Of a DNA stretch of 64,000 nucleotides, positions 35,167 to 44,834 are shown piece after piece. The stretch comes from an uncultured Algibacter sp. (GTDB taxonomy: Bacteria; Bacteroidota; Bacteroidia; Flavobacteriales; Flavobacteriaceae). The position numbers and the translations under genes are program-made. The notes under the pieces are model-generated. The model did no database searches and was not told the origin of the DNA. It worked only from the letters and a program-made list of their open reading frames with translations. The stretch covers positions 473,523 through 537,522 of the forward strand of contig NZ_CANMAU010000001.1 in assembly GCF_947495925.1 (NCBI RefSeq), written 5' to 3'. Numbering within the stretch: position 1 is the stretch's first letter; each line of letters starts with the position of its first letter.

Positions 35167-37659
35167 TTATGATCCACACATTAAACAGTCATCACCTTCA
35201 GCTTCCTTAGCTTGGGCTATGAGTGCTTTCATTTCCTCGGCCGTCATTGGCTCTACTTCTGGTTCATTTTTCTTTGCAAATTTAGCAGCGTTTTGAGCAG
35301 CTAATTTCTTTTTCTTTGATTCTTCTTGTTTTGTTACTGCAGTATCTACCTGAACAATCTCTACAGCTTCTGCAACAGGTTCTTCTTTCTTGGTTGTTTG
35401 AAGCGTAAATTTAATGGCATCAACAGCGCTCTTTGTACGTAAGTAATACATCCCTGTTTTTAAGCCACTTTTCCAAGCATAAAAATGCATTGAAGTTAGC
35501 TTAGCCATAGTAGCTCCTTCTAAGAATAAATTAAGTGATTGTGATTGGTCAATAAAGTATCCTCTTTGACGAGACATATCAATAATATCTTTCATACTTA
35601 ATTCCCAAACCGTTTTATAAAGGTCTTTAATATCTTGAGGAATAATATCAATATGCTGAACAGAACCATTCGCTCTCATTATTTCTTGTTTTAAGCCTTC
35701 ATTCCAAAGTCCTAATTCAACAAGATCTTCAAGCAAGTGCTTATTCACTACAATAAACTCTCCAGATAGTACACGACGTGTATAAATATTAGAAGTATAT
35801 GGTTCGAAACACTCATTGTTTCCAAGAATCTGAGATGTAGATGCCGTTGGCATTGGAGCTACTAATAACGAATTTCGAACTCCATTTTTAAGTACTTGTT
35901 TACGCAGCTTTTCCCAATCCCAATTTCCGCTTAACTCATCATCGTTAATATTCCAAAGATTATGTTGGAAATCACCTTTACTTATTGGCGACCCTTCATA
36001 TGTTTGATACGGGCCATCTTTTTTAGCTTCTTCCATACTTGCTGTAACGGCAGCATAATAAAGTGTTTCAAATATATCTTGATTTAGTTTTTTAGCCTCA
36101 TCGCTTGTAAAAGGTAAACGTAATTGAATAAAGGTATCTGCTAATCCTTGCACCCCTAAACCAATTGGTCTATGACGCATATTTGAGTTTTCAGCTTCAA
36201 CTACCGGGTAGTAATTTCTATCAATGACTCTATTTAAATTTTTAGTTACACGTTTTGTAATTCTAAATAATTCTTTATGATCAAACGCTCCATTTTTAAT
36301 GAACATTGGCAATGCAATAGAAGCCAAGTTACATACAGCGACCTCATCTGGAGAAGTATACTCCATAATCTCTGTACATAAATTTGAAGAACGAATAGTT
36401 CCTAAGTTTTTCTGGTTAGACTTACGGTTAGCAGCATCTTTATAAAGCATGTAAGGCGTACCTGTTTCAATTTGAGATTCTAAAATTTTCTCCCAAAGTT
36501 CGCGTGCTTTTATAGTTTTACGCCCTTTACCTTCTGCTTCGTATTTTAAATATAAAGCTTCAAACTCTTCACTATGTGTTTCTGGTAGCCCAGGGCATTC
36601 ATTAGGACACATAAGAGTCCAATCTCCATTTTCCTGAACTCGTTTCATAAATAAATCTGAAATCCACATCGCATAAAATAAATCGCGCGCACGCATTTCT
36701 TCTTTACCATGGTTTTTCTTCAAGTCTAAGAAATCAAAAATATCAGCATGCCAAGTTTCTAAATAAATAGCAAAACTTCCTTTTCGTTTACCTCCACCTT
36801 GATCAACATATCTGGCTGTATCATTAAACACACGTAGCATAGGTACTATACCATTACTCGTTCCGTTTGTTCCAGCAATATAACTACCCGTTGCTCTTAC
36901 ATTATGCATAGCTAAACCAATTCCGCCGGCAGATTGAGAAATTTTAGCGGTTTGTTTTAATGTATCATAAATCCCATCAATACTATCTTCTTTCATTGTT
37001 AAAAGAAAACATGACGACATTTGAGGTTTTGGTGTACCTGAATTGAATAAAGTTGGTGTAGCGTGTGTAAAATATTTTTTTGACATTAGCTCATAAGTTT
37101 CAATAGCTGCATCCAAATCATCTAAATGGATCCCTATTGAAACACGCATAAGCATGTGCTGTGGACGTTCGGCAATTTTTCCATTTAATTTTAAAAGGTA
37201 CGAACGTTCTAATGTTTTAAAACCAAAAAAGTCATATCCAAAATCGCGGTTGTAAATTATGGTAGAATCTAAACGATCCTTATTATCCATAATAACTTTA
37301 TATACTTCGTCTGAAAGTAATGGTGCGTCTTTACCTGTTCTTGGATTTACATATTTATGCAAATCTTCCATCACATCACTAAAAGTCTTTTTAGTGTTTT
37401 TATGTAAGTTTGAAACAGAAATACGAGCAGCTAAACGCGCATAATCAGGGTGAGCAGTAGTCATTGTAGCAGCAACTTCAGCAGCAAGATTATCAAGTTC
37501 ACTCGTAGTTACACCGTCATAAAGCCCTTCTATAACGCGCATAGCTACTTTTAATGGATCCACTAATTCATTTAATCCGTAACATAATTTTCTTACTCTA
37601 GCAGTAATTTTATCGAACATAACTTGCTCTTTTCTGCCGTTTCTTTTTACTACATACAT
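35167..37659 (-). CDS. nrdA: Ribonucleoside-diphosphate reductase, large subunit (class Ia)
   Basis: NrdA reduces ribonucleotides to deoxyribonucleotides in an oxygen-dependent radical reaction with NrdB. The 830-residue protein has an N-terminal ATP-cone ([20 protein letters not shown], residues 3-22) for allosteric control, active-site cysteine in [13 protein letters not shown] near 215, the N-x-Cys-x-Glu motif in [11 protein letters not shown] near 430 and the radical-transfer tyrosines in the [21 protein letters not shown] region near 605-630. The C-terminal redox pair is Cys-x2-Cys in DDCLMCGS at the very end. A Lys/Glu-rich linker of about 60 residues precedes the tail. It lies 202 nt downstream of nrdB; that gap has short inverted repeats (for example TTCCC and GGGAA near 37795-37808) but no clear terminator. 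Confidence 0.97.
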   Translation of the reverse strand: MYVVKRNGRKEQVMFDKITARVRKLCYGLNELVDPLKVAMRVIEGLYDGVTTSELDNLAAEVAATMTTAHPDYARLAARISVSNLHKNTKKTFSDVMEDLHKYVNPRTGKDAPLLSDEVYKVIMDNKDRLDSTIIYNRDFGYDFFGFKTLERSYLLKLNGKIAERPQHMLMRVSIGIHLDDLDAAIETYELMSKKYFTHATPTLFNSGTPKPQMSSCFLLTMKEDSIDGIYDTLKQTAKISQSAGGIGLAMHNVRATGSYIAGTNGTSNGIVPMLRVFNDTARYVDQGGGKRKGSFAIYLETWHADIFDFLDLKKNHGKEEMRARDLFYAMWISDLFMKRVQENGDWTLMCPNECPGLPETHSEEFEALYLKYEAEGKGRKTIKARELWEKILESQIETGTPYMLYKDAANRKSNQKNLGTIRSSNLCTEIMEYTSPDEVAVCNLASIALPMFIKNGAFDHKELFRITKRVTKNLNRVIDRNYYPVVEAENSNMRHRPIGLGVQGLADTFIQLRLPFTSDEAKKLNQDIFETLYYAAVTASMEEAKKDGPYQTYEGSPISKGDFQHNLWNINDDELSGNWDWEKLRKQVLKNGVRNSLLVAPMPTASTSQILGNNECFEPYTSNIYTRRVLSGEFIVVNKHLLEDLVELGLWNEGLKQEIMRANGSVQHIDIIPQDIKDLYKTVWELSMKDIIDMSRQRGYFIDQSQSLNLFLEGATMAKLTSMHFYAWKSGLKTGMYYLRTKSAVDAIKFTLQTTKKEEPVAEAVEIVQVDTAVTKQEESKKKKLAAQNAAKFAKKNEPEVEPMTAEEMKALIAQAKEAEGDDCLMCGS

Positions 37660-37861
37660 ACTTTTACACTTTTTATAATTTCCTGATACACCTTCAGAAA
37701 ATGGGTTAGTTAGTTATTCTAAATACTGATCTCTATGAGGGGAGACCAAATTCAGTTGGTTTAATTAATTCAATAAATGGTATTTTGTTAATTTCCCGTC
37801 TAGGGAATATCATTTTAATCTTTAATTCAAAACATCTTTGAATATGAAAAGAGTTTTTTGA

Positions 37862-38842
37862 CTAAAAATCGGCGTCAAAACTAAATTTATCTTCCTCTTC
37901 TTCTTTATTAAGCACTCCTGCTTTTTGATATTCTGACACACGTTTTTCAAAGAAATTTGTTTTTCCTTGTAAAGAAATCATATCCATAAAATCAAATGGA
38001 TTAGCTGTATTGTACTCTTTTTCACAACCTAATTCACTCAACAATCTATCAGTTACGAACTCTAAATATTGTGCCATTAAAACAGCGTTCATTCCAATCA
38101 AACTAGCTGGCAATGATTCTGTTATAAATTCACGTTCAATATTTAAAGCATCAATTAAAATTTCTCTTATTCGCGATTTTGGAACTTTATTTACTAAATG
38201 CTTTTCATGTAAGTGCACTGCAAAGTCGGCATGTACACCTTCATCTCTAGAAATCAATTCATTTGAGAATGTTAATCCTGGCATTAGGCCTCTTTTCTTT
38301 AACCAGAAAATAGAACAAAATGCCCCAGAAAAGAAAATACCTTCTACAGCAGCAAAGGCAATTAACCGTTCTGCAAAGCTTGGAGACTCAATCCATTTTA
38401 ATGCCCAATCTGCCTTTTTCTTGATGGCAGGGAAATTTTCGATCGCATTAAACAACAAATCTTTTTCTTTTTCGTCTTTAACGTAAGTATCAATTAAAAG
38501 TGAATAGGTTTCACTGTGGATATTCTCCATCATAATTTGGAACCCATAGAAAAATTTCGCCTCACTGTACTGTACTTCGTTTACAAAATTTTCAGCTAAA
38601 TTTTCATTTACTATACCATCACTGGCAGCAAAAAACGCTAAAATATGTTTTATAAAATATCGTTCATCATCATTTAGCTTCGTAGACCAATCTGTAAGAT
38701 CTTGATGCAAATCAATTTCTTCTGCTGTCCAAAAACTTGCCTCAGATTTTTTATACCATTCCCAAATATCATGATGTTGAATTGGAAAAATAACAAAACG
38801 ATCTTTGTTTTCTTGAAGAATGGGTTCTATTGCTTGAGACAT
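37862..38842 (-). CDS. nrdB: Ribonucleoside-diphosphate reductase, small subunit
   Basis: NrdB carries the diiron site and tyrosyl radical for class Ia reductase. The 326-residue protein shows the metal ligands in [10 protein letters not shown] near residue 40, EnIHSETYS near 106-114 (Glu and His with the radical Tyr at its usual place), [13 protein letters not shown] near 168 and [15 protein letters not shown] near 200-214. The C-terminal tail ends [13 protein letters not shown], an acidic-aromatic tail that docks into NrdA. Length is typical of the eukaryotic-like NrdB of Bacteroidota. The gene leads the nrdB-nrdA operon and has an AT-rich 300-nt upstream region with repeated motifs. Confidence 0.97.
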   Translation of the reverse strand: MSQAIEPILQENKDRFVIFPIQHHDIWEWYKKSEASFWTAEEIDLHQDLTDWSTKLNDDERYFIKHILAFFAASDGIVNENLAENFVNEVQYSEAKFFYGFQIMMENIHSETYSLLIDTYVKDEKEKDLLFNAIENFPAIKKKADWALKWIESPSFAERLIAFAAVEGIFFSGAFCSIFWLKKRGLMPGLTFSNELISRDEGVHADFAVHLHEKHLVNKVPKSRIREILIDALNIEREFITESLPASLIGMNAVLMAQYLEFVTDRLLSELGCEKEYNTANPFDFMDMISLQGKTNFFEKRVSEYQKAGVLNKEEEEDKFSFDADF

Positions 38843-39142
38843 TGTAAATTGATTTATTTAAAAATTAAACGAAAATTTTGTTTCAACTTCGGGTTAACAA
38901 AGATTGTAAAATGATTGATACATTTTCAAAAAAAAGAAGAAACCTTTTCAACAAGTTTTTAACAAACAATAAAAACACTATAAATCAGGAAGTTTACAAA
39001 AAAAATAAGTTAAAATATTGATTTTAAGCATTTTATGTTTTTTTAAAATTCAAAAAGTTTACAAAAAAAAATCAAGTTTTAACGTTATAAAGCCTTTACC
39101 CACAAGGCTTTTTAAGCAATTTTTATAGGTGAATTTTTAGTG
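38843..39142. other. AT-rich noncoding gap between nrdB and DUF3109 gene
   Basis: These 300 bases hold no gene. A near-exact direct repeat beginning AGTTTACAAAAAAAA occurs at 38991 and 39056, 65 nt apart, each followed by a short AAGTT-containing sequence. CAAGTTTTTAAC near 38952 resembles the end of the second copy. A short hairpin (AAGCCTT / AAGGCTT) lies at about 39090-39112. The gap must contain the nrdB promoter on the minus strand, but no exact TAnnTTTG was found. Confidence 0.5.
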
Positions 39143-39706
39143 TTAAAAAGTTTCTGCAACCTTTTCCAATTCCATATACCAATCTTCACCAAATTTTCTT
39201 ATTAAGGCCTCTTTTACAAATTTATAAATAGGAACGCCCAATTCTTCTCCTAACTGGCAAGCGTCATCGCAAATTTGCCATTTATGGTAATTAACTGCAG
39301 AAAACTCAGTGTAATCCTGAACTCTAATAGGATATAAATGACAAGACACCGGTTTCTTCCAAGAGACTTCACCTTGATTGTAAGCTTCTTCAATAGCGCA
39401 AAGCGCCACGTTTTTTTCATCAAAAATCACATAAGCACAATCGGCTCCACCTATAAGAGGCGTTTCTAAGTCATCATCTTCTGTTTTAATATAAGTTCCT
39501 TGAGACTCAATAGCATCAATACCTTCTTGACGCAAAAAAGGTTTTACTTTAGGATAAATATCTTTTAAAATTTCAGCTTCGTCTGCATCAAGAGGTGCTC
39601 CTGCATCGCCATCAATACAGCAAGCCCCTTTACAAGCACTTAAATTGCACAAAAAGTCCTTTTCAATAATCTCTTCTGAAACAATAGTCTTCCCTAATTG
39701 GAACAT
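39143..39706 (-). CDS. DUF3109 family cysteine-rich protein
   Basis: The start at 39706 is chosen because a consensus -7 box (39730-39737, minus strand) lies just upstream of it and inside the 23-codon extension that an earlier ATG would give. The 187-residue protein has the family signature LCNLSACKGACCIDGDAGAPLD near residues 19-40 (Cys20, 25, 29, 30), a further cysteine in GGADCAYVIFD, CAIEEA and SCHLYPIRV, and a final CDDACQLGEELGVPIYKFVKEALIRKFG. The Cys pattern suggests an Fe-S or Zn site similar to YkgJ-like CxxCxxxCC proteins. The function is unknown. It is monocistronic and divergent from marC. Confidence 0.85.
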   Translation of the reverse strand: MFQLGKTIVSEEIIEKDFLCNLSACKGACCIDGDAGAPLDADEAEILKDIYPKVKPFLRQEGIDAIESQGTYIKTEDDDLETPLIGGADCAYVIFDEKNVALCAIEEAYNQGEVSWKKPVSCHLYPIRVQDYTEFSAVNYHKWQICDDACQLGEELGVPIYKFVKEALIRKFGEDWYMELEKVAETF

Positions 39707-39729
39707 AAAATTATTTTTTTTAACAGTTG

Positions 39730-39737
39730 CAAAAATA
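39730..39737 (-). promoter_or_regulatory. -7 box of the DUF3109 gene
   Basis: On the minus strand TATTTTTG fits TAnnTTTG, 23 nt upstream of the chosen start; it decides that start. Confidence 0.5.
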
Positions 39738-39783
39738 GATAAACTTTGATATAATTTTTTAAGATAATTAAGCAATAAAGGTA

Positions 39784-39791
39784 TATTTTTG
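39784..39791 (+). promoter_or_regulatory. -7 box of marC
   Basis: TATTTTTG fits TAnnTTTG and lies 24 nt before the marC ATG. No -33 TTG at normal spacing. Confidence 0.45.
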
Positions 39792-39815
39792 CGGAAAATT
39801 TAAAAACACAAAGTT

Positions 39816-40403
39816 ATGCAGTTCAATTTTAAAGAAATATTTACCGCATTCATGGTTTTGTTTGCCGTAATTGATATTGTTGGAAACATTCCTATTGTTA
39901 TTGATTTAAGAAAAAAAGCAGGCCACATTCAAAGTGAAAAGGCTTCTATTATTGCTGGAGTCATTTTGATCGTCTTTTTGTTTTTAGGAAATAGTATCTT
40001 AAACCTTATTGGCATTGATGTAAATTCTTTTGCTGTTGCTGGCGCATTTATTTTGTTTTTTATTGCCTTAGAAATGATTTTAGGCATAACACTTTATAAA
40101 CAAGATGAAAACGCTTCTATGACCACTGCGGTTTTTCCTTTAGCCTTTCCATTAATAGCAGGTCCTGGTAGTTTAACCACCTTGCTTTCTTTAAGAGCAG
40201 AGTTTAGCATAGAAAATATCATTATTGCTGTTATAATGAACGTAATCATCATTTATATTGTACTTAAAACCTCGGCAAAAATTGAACGCTTTTTAGGAGC
40301 TAATGGTATTAACATAATCCGTAAAGTTTTTGGTGTTATTTTATTAGCGATTGCGGTCAAGCTATTTGCGCATAACATAAAAGCTTTATTTGATATTGCT
40401 TAA
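39816..40403 (+). CDS. MarC family integral membrane protein
   Basis: The 195-residue protein has six hydrophobic segments, matching the MarC/UPF0056 fold. Family marks include the first-helix VLFAVIDIVGNIPIVIDL near residues 15-32, the FILFFIALEMILG stretch near 75, and FPLAFPLIAGPGSLTTLLSL near 105-124. MarC was once thought to give multiple antibiotic resistance but this was withdrawn; its transport role is unknown. It leads a unit with a 67-residue membrane protein (22 nt downstream) and a short FAD-binding protein. Confidence 0.9.
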   Translation: MQFNFKEIFTAFMVLFAVIDIVGNIPIVIDLRKKAGHIQSEKASIIAGVILIVFLFLGNSILNLIGIDVNSFAVAGAFILFFIALEMILGITLYKQDENASMTTAVFPLAFPLIAGPGSLTTLLSLRAEFSIENIIIAVIMNVIIIYIVLKTSAKIERFLGANGINIIRKVFGVILLAIAVKLFAHNIKALFDIA

Positions 40404-40424
40404 ATTTGCAAAAATTCAACTCCA

Positions 40425-40628
40425 ATGAAATACTTCATTTATTTTATAATTCTTATTTCTGCGGCATTAGGTATTTATAATGCCACAAAAATTAATTTAA
40501 GCGCACCATTAGAAGGAGACAGTACTGTTGGACTTATAACGGTTTTAGCCTCTCTCTGTGCCATCTTATTAATGATAATTCTTTTAGTCTCAAAACGTAT
40601 TGAGAGAAAAGTAAAAGAACGTAAATAA
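40425..40628 (+). CDS. Small two-helix membrane protein
   Basis: The 67-residue product has a hydrophobic N-terminal helix (FIYFIILISAALGIY), a short polar linker, a second helix (TVLASLCAILLMIILLVS) and a strongly basic tail KRIERKVKERK, so the C-terminus is expected to be cytoplasmic. No family is recognised. Its stop overlaps the next start in TAATG (40626-40630), so it is translationally coupled to the FAD protein. It may anchor or assist that protein, but this is only a positional inference. Confidence 0.7.
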   Translation: MKYFIYFIILISAALGIYNATKINLSAPLEGDSTVGLITVLASLCAILLMIILLVSKRIERKVKERK

Positions 40629-41236
40629 TGTTTGATTCTTTAATAATTGGTGGTGGCGCAGCAGGTATGTCATGCGCTTTAGTTTTGGGATCTGCAAAAA
40701 ATAAAGCTTTTGCAGCAAATAAATCCATAGGTATTATCATGCACCAAAAAACATCTCACCTGCAGACTGCTTTATTTAATAATGTTTTGGGTTTAGCACC
40801 AGAAACCACAGGCGCTTCCATATTGGAAAGTGGCAAAACCCAACTTATCAATTTATACCCGCATGTTGAACAAATAGAAAAAGAAAAAGTTCTTGAAATA
40901 TCTAAATCTAATGGTGCTTTTATTATTAGAACAAACAAGAACACACACCACTCTAAATTGGTGGTAATTACTGTGGGCTACACGAACCTTATGACCATTA
41001 AAGGTTTGGACAAATATGTAGAGCCGCATCCAAAAGCAGCTATAGAAAAGAACCGCATTTGGTTAAAAAACACAGATCATCTTATTGAAGAAAACCTATA
41101 TGTGGCAGGAACATTAGCGGGGTGGCGCAGTCAATTTGCTATGGCTGCAGGAAGCGGATCACATGTAGCCACTGATATTTTAACGCTATGGAATAATGGA
41201 AAACATGTTAAAGTACATGATAAAATTAATATTTAA
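40628..41236 (+). CDS. Minimal FAD-binding thioredoxin-reductase-like protein
   Basis: The 202-residue protein keeps the two FAD halves of the thioredoxin-reductase fold but nothing else. The start DSLIIGGGAAGMSCALVLG (residues 3-21) is the Rossmann dinucleotide motif, and the C-terminal NLYVAGTLAGWRSQFAMAAGSGSHVATDIL (about 157-186) matches the last FAD-binding part. The NAD(P)H domain and the redox Cys-x2-Cys of a roughly 310-residue thioredoxin reductase are absent. The reading frame is clean with no sign of a deletion scar, so this is probably a real short family. It would need an external electron source. It is coupled to the small membrane protein upstream and marC before it. Confidence 0.75.
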   Translation: MFDSLIIGGGAAGMSCALVLGSAKNKAFAANKSIGIIMHQKTSHLQTALFNNVLGLAPETTGASILESGKTQLINLYPHVEQIEKEKVLEISKSNGAFIIRTNKNTHHSKLVVITVGYTNLMTIKGLDKYVEPHPKAAIEKNRIWLKNTDHLIEENLYVAGTLAGWRSQFAMAAGSGSHVATDILTLWNNGKHVKVHDKINI

Positions 41237-41332
41237 TTGCGCTTAAATAAACATTACTTTAGAAGCTGCGCCTACAGCTAAACTCAAATTATAAATATTA
41301 CAGCATAATAATCTAGATTTATCTTATTCAAA

Positions 41333-42523
41333 ATGAAAATAACAATTAAACAATTTATCTTATTCGGGTTATTTATAGTAATAACATTTCAAACTAAATC
41401 TCAAACTCCCATCCAATTAAGCAACAATCAATTTACTTTTACTGAAGGACCTGTTTGGGATGGAATAGAACATATATACTTTACAGATATACCAAAACAG
41501 GAGGTAATTAAGTACAATATAAACACAAAAGTTTTTTCTTTAGCATACGAAAATTCGGAAAGAGCAAACGGACTTATGTTTGATATTAATGAAAAATTAA
41601 TAGTATGCGAAGGAGGCACTGGAAAAATAACCCAAAGGGAATTAGACGGCACTTTAATTGAAACCTTAGCATCTACTTTTAACGGAGTAAGATTTAATGG
41701 CCCAAATGACTTGTGCATAGATGAAAAAGGAGGCATATACTTTACCGATCCATCTTTTGAAGGAACCACTCAACCATCAACAGGAATATATTATGTAAAT
41801 ACTTCGGGAGAGGTATTACAGCAAGACACTTTTGGATCTACAAACCCCAATGGAATCATTATTAGTCCAAATGGAAAGACATTGTATGTAAACAATACTT
41901 CAAATAAAAATATTTATAAATATGATATTAATGAAACTACAGGAGCTTTAAGTAATCGTACACTTTATGGCGAAGTACCGGATGCCTTACCCATATCTGA
42001 AGCAGATGGTATGGCCATAGACACTAACGGCAACTTATATGTAACAGCCAAAGCTAAAATTCATGTTTTTAATGGAAATCAATTAGCTCCAATAAATACT
42101 ATTTCGTTTCCAGAAAAAGTTACAAATTGCACTTTTGGAGGACCTGAACAAGACATCTTATACGTAACAGCAAGCAATAATATTTATCAAGTTTCATTAA
42201 CTGGAGTAACAGGCATAAGACATCCTTTTGACTTATCTAACCCTTTAAATACTTCAAATTTCAAGAACACATTTAAGGACAATACCATTTACCCTTTACC
42301 TGTTGTTAACAATACTATTCACATAACCAACATAAAAAAATTGGATGCCAAATCGGTTAAATTATTTAATCTCAATGGCAAAGTAATACCCTTAACTAAT
42401 ATCACAAACAAACATGATACGCTCGAAATTTTATTGAGTAACAAAATAGCTAACGGAATCTACCTTTTACATCTAAAAAAAGATAATGAGCTTTTAATTC
42501 GTAAGGTGATTTTACAACGTTAA
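41333..42523 (+). CDS. Secreted SMP-30/gluconolactonase-like protein with T9SS sorting domain
   Basis: The 396-residue protein has a signal peptide ending near TKSQ (residue 24), then a six-bladed SMP-30/gluconolactonase/LRE propeller: FTEGPVWDGIEHIYFTDIP near 36-54, FNGPNDLCIDEKGGIYFTDPSF near 122-143, NPNGIIISPNGKTLYV near 172 and ADGMAIDTNGNLYVTAKA near 224. Acidic residues in EGPVW, NDLC and DGMA fit the metal site. The last 75 residues are a T9SS type A sorting domain (SVKLFNLNGKVIPL, ending LLIRKVILQR). It likely hydrolyses a sugar lactone at the cell surface. Single-gene unit before a terminator. Confidence 0.88.
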   Translation: MKITIKQFILFGLFIVITFQTKSQTPIQLSNNQFTFTEGPVWDGIEHIYFTDIPKQEVIKYNINTKVFSLAYENSERANGLMFDINEKLIVCEGGTGKITQRELDGTLIETLASTFNGVRFNGPNDLCIDEKGGIYFTDPSFEGTTQPSTGIYYVNTSGEVLQQDTFGSTNPNGIIISPNGKTLYVNNTSNKNIYKYDINETTGALSNRTLYGEVPDALPISEADGMAIDTNGNLYVTAKAKIHVFNGNQLAPINTISFPEKVTNCTFGGPEQDILYVTASNNIYQVSLTGVTGIRHPFDLSNPLNTSNFKNTFKDNTIYPLPVVNNTIHITNIKKLDAKSVKLFNLNGKVIPLTNITNKHDTLEILLSNKIANGIYLLHLKKDNELLIRKVILQR

Positions 42524-42544
42524 TTAGTCGTAAAAGTGTCTATC

Positions 42545-42592
42545 AAAAAAAGGAAGCCATGATTATAATCATAGCTCCCTTTTTTAATTATT
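42545..42592. terminator. Terminator between SMP-30 gene and S41 protease gene
   Basis: GGAAGCCATGATTA pairs with TAATCATAGCTCCC with two mismatches, flanked by A7 and T6 runs, between convergent genes. Confidence 0.8.
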
Positions 42593-42606
42593 TTTTTCCG
42601 CCTAAC

Positions 42607-44196
42607 TCATTCTTCCTCACTCAACTTAATCACCTCATCAATCATAATATCACGCTGATTAAAAACTTCTTCGAAAGCACCTGTTCCAAAAAGTTGATCG
42701 GCTAGTGTGGCTTTTATGTATTGTTTAACTTCATCATGATAAGCCACAAATGTTACTTTTGAATCTGATCTTAGGTTTAAGTAATCCTGAAAAGCATATA
42801 CCAAATCTTCACCCACTTTAAAAGTATCAATAAAATCTTGTCTTGAAATACCGTCATACGCATGTCTATCTCGCTCTAACTCTTCAAAAACAAAATTACC
42901 AAAGTATCCTCTGCGTTGTAAAAAAGATAAAGTTTCGTTTTGCATACTACTATCAATAGGAACAAATACATCAGGAATAATACCTCCCCCTCCATAAACA
43001 ATTTTACCTTTTGGTGTTGTAAACTTTAATGAATCATCTACTTTAATTTTTCCAGGATCTAAAAGTTCTCCACTTTCCAACCTTTCAAAAACTTCATCAT
43101 AATAGTCTGCATTCCCATTATTATATGGTCGTTGAATAGAGCGCCCCGTAGGTGTATAATACCTCGATACGGTTAAACGCACCGCGCTACCATCACCTAA
43201 ATCCATTTCACGTTGTACCAATCCTTTTCCGTAAGAACGACGCCCAACAATAGTACCCCTATCGTTATCTTGTAACGCTCCTGCAACAATTTCGCTAGCC
43301 GAAGCCGAATTCTCATCAATCAATACATATACATCTCCTTCTTCAAAATCTCCTTTTCTGGTAGCATAACTCTCTTCAATATCACCGCGCTTGTTTTTAG
43401 TAAAAAGGATGAGTTTATCATTCTCTAAAAATTCATCTAGAATTTGCTCAGCAATACTCAAAAACCCTCCAGGGTTATCCCTTAAATCTAAAACAATATC
43501 TTTAGCACCTAAATCTTCTAGGTGATCAAGCCCTTTTTTAAATTCTTTATAAGTAGACTCAGCAAATCTGTTGATTTTTATGTAACCCAACTTTTCAGTG
43601 AGCATATAAAAAGCATCCACACTTTTAATGGCAATTTTACCCCGTTTTACTGTAAAATTTAAAAGTTCTGGCTCTCCTCTCCTATAAACTTTCAAGTTTA
43701 CTTTAGTATTTATTGGCCCTTTTAATTTTTTCACCAATTCACCGTCCTCTAAGCTATCACCATAAAGAGAGTCGCCATTGGCCATAATAATTCTATCACC
43801 CCCTTTAATACCGGCTCTCGCACTAGGCCCGTTTTCAATAGCCCTGATTACAGCAATGGTATCTTTATAAGTATAAAAACTCACCCCAATACCTACAAAA
43901 TCACCCTTCATCTCTTCGGCAACACGTTCCATATCTTCTTTAGGAATATAAACTGAATGTGGATCTAAATTTTCCAAAATTCCATTAACAGTAACGTCAA
44001 CAATGCTATCGGTGTTTATATCATCAACATAATCATATTCAATGTAATCAATAAGTCTGTTAAGCTTATCTTTTTTACTATTAGTAGAAAATAACCTATC
44101 TGGTGCATCTGTAAAACTCAACTTTCCACCAATAAAAATGCCAGTTGCAATAGCAACACCTAAAACTAAGGGTAAATATTTTTTTTGATATGGCAT
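42607..44196 (-). CDS. S41 family C-terminal processing peptidase
   Basis: The 529-residue tail-specific protease has an N-terminal membrane or signal segment (YLPLVLGVAIATGIFIGG), a PDZ domain at about residues 85-165 (GIGVSFYTYKDTIAVIRAIENGPSARAGIKGGD) and the S41 catalytic core with LRDNPGGFL near 240, the catalytic Ser in ENSASASEIVAGAL near 295 and Lys in GRRSYGKGLVQ near 320. It cleaves periplasmic proteins from the C-terminus. The C-terminal 100 residues form an additional helical part usual in Bacteroidota. Its start overlaps the dCMP deaminase stop in TAATG. Confidence 0.93.
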   Translation of the reverse strand: MPYQKKYLPLVLGVAIATGIFIGGKLSFTDAPDRLFSTNSKKDKLNRLIDYIEYDYVDDINTDSIVDVTVNGILENLDPHSVYIPKEDMERVAEEMKGDFVGIGVSFYTYKDTIAVIRAIENGPSARAGIKGGDRIIMANGDSLYGDSLEDGELVKKLKGPINTKVNLKVYRRGEPELLNFTVKRGKIAIKSVDAFYMLTEKLGYIKINRFAESTYKEFKKGLDHLEDLGAKDIVLDLRDNPGGFLSIAEQILDEFLENDKLILFTKNKRGDIEESYATRKGDFEEGDVYVLIDENSASASEIVAGALQDNDRGTIVGRRSYGKGLVQREMDLGDGSAVRLTVSRYYTPTGRSIQRPYNNGNADYYDEVFERLESGELLDPGKIKVDDSLKFTTPKGKIVYGGGGIIPDVFVPIDSSMQNETLSFLQRRGYFGNFVFEELERDRHAYDGISRQDFIDTFKVGEDLVYAFQDYLNLRSDSKVTFVAYHDEVKQYIKATLADQLFGTGAFEEVFNQRDIMIDEVIKLSEEE

Positions 44197-44627
44197 TATG
44201 CTTTTAAATCTTCAATTTGTTCGAGTTCTATTCCTGCTTTTTCTAAAAATTTAAGTCCAGAATCATCTTTATAAGCCTCATGATAAACTACTTTCACCAC
44301 TCCTGCCTGATGAATTAATTTACTACACTCTTTACAAGGCGACATCGTAATGTAAAGCGTTGCTCCCTTGCATGATTGTGTTGATGAAGCTACTTTTAAA
44401 ATAGCGTTCGCCTCGGCATGTAAAACGTACCATTTGGTATAGCCTTCATCATCCTCGCAAAAATTTTCAAATCCCGAAGGCGTACCATTGTATCCATCAG
44501 ATATTATCATCCTATCCTTTACTATTATGGCTCCAACTTGCCTGCGCTTACAATAAGACAGTTTCCCCCACTCTTTTGCAATTCTCAAATAAGCCTTATC
44601 GTACTTACGCTGTTTATTTTCTGGCAT
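44196..44627 (-). CDS. dCMP/CMP deaminase family protein
   Basis: The 143-residue zinc enzyme has the deaminase motifs HAEANAI (residues about 69-75, zinc His and catalytic Glu) and SPCKECSKLI (about 95-104, zinc cysteines). The N-terminal part RIAKEWGKLSYCKRRQVGAIIVKD and the loop SDGYNGTPSGFENFCED match dCMP deaminase (ComEB-like) rather than cytidine deaminase. It would convert dCMP to dUMP for dTMP synthesis. It is the first gene of a two-gene unit with the S41 protease, coupled by TAATG. Substrate is inferred from motif context. Confidence 0.9.
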   Translation of the reverse strand: MPENKQRKYDKAYLRIAKEWGKLSYCKRRQVGAIIVKDRMIISDGYNGTPSGFENFCEDDEGYTKWYVLHAEANAILKVASSTQSCKGATLYITMSPCKECSKLIHQAGVVKVVYHEAYKDDSGLKFLEKAGIELEQIEDLKA

Positions 44628-44697
44628 TATTACTTTTTATAATTATGGCGTTACCCTCATATCAAATTTGAAAGTTAACACTACTTTTCTATAATTC

Positions 44698-44764
44698 GGG
44701 CCAGGCTTTACGTTCTAATCTTTTGCAAAAAAGCAAAAGGATTTCCACTGCAATCCTTAACGCG
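44698..44764. repeat. Probable dispersed flavobacterial intergenic element
   Basis: This 67-nt stretch in the 207-nt gap upstream of the deaminase is more GC-rich than its surroundings. It contains two overlapping, mutually exclusive hairpins: CTTTTGC/GCAAAAG (44720-44726 and 44733-44739) and AAGGATT/AATCCTT (44737-44743 and 44752-44758). On the minus strand it reads GTTAAGGATTGCAGTGGAAA, a phrase I recall from repeated intergenic sequences in Flavobacteriaceae. Only one copy is in the window. Confidence 0.45.
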
Positions 44765-44834
44765 AAACAATATAACGAATATACTCGCTTCGTATTTTAA
44801 TTACAATGGTGGCTGCGTTAAAGTTTTACGAAAA

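Noticed and set aside
40628..41236. FAD protein as a frameshifted thioredoxin reductase pseudogene
   Set aside because: The reading frame is uninterrupted, starts in a TAATG overlap and joins both FAD segments cleanly, so it looks like a genuine short protein.
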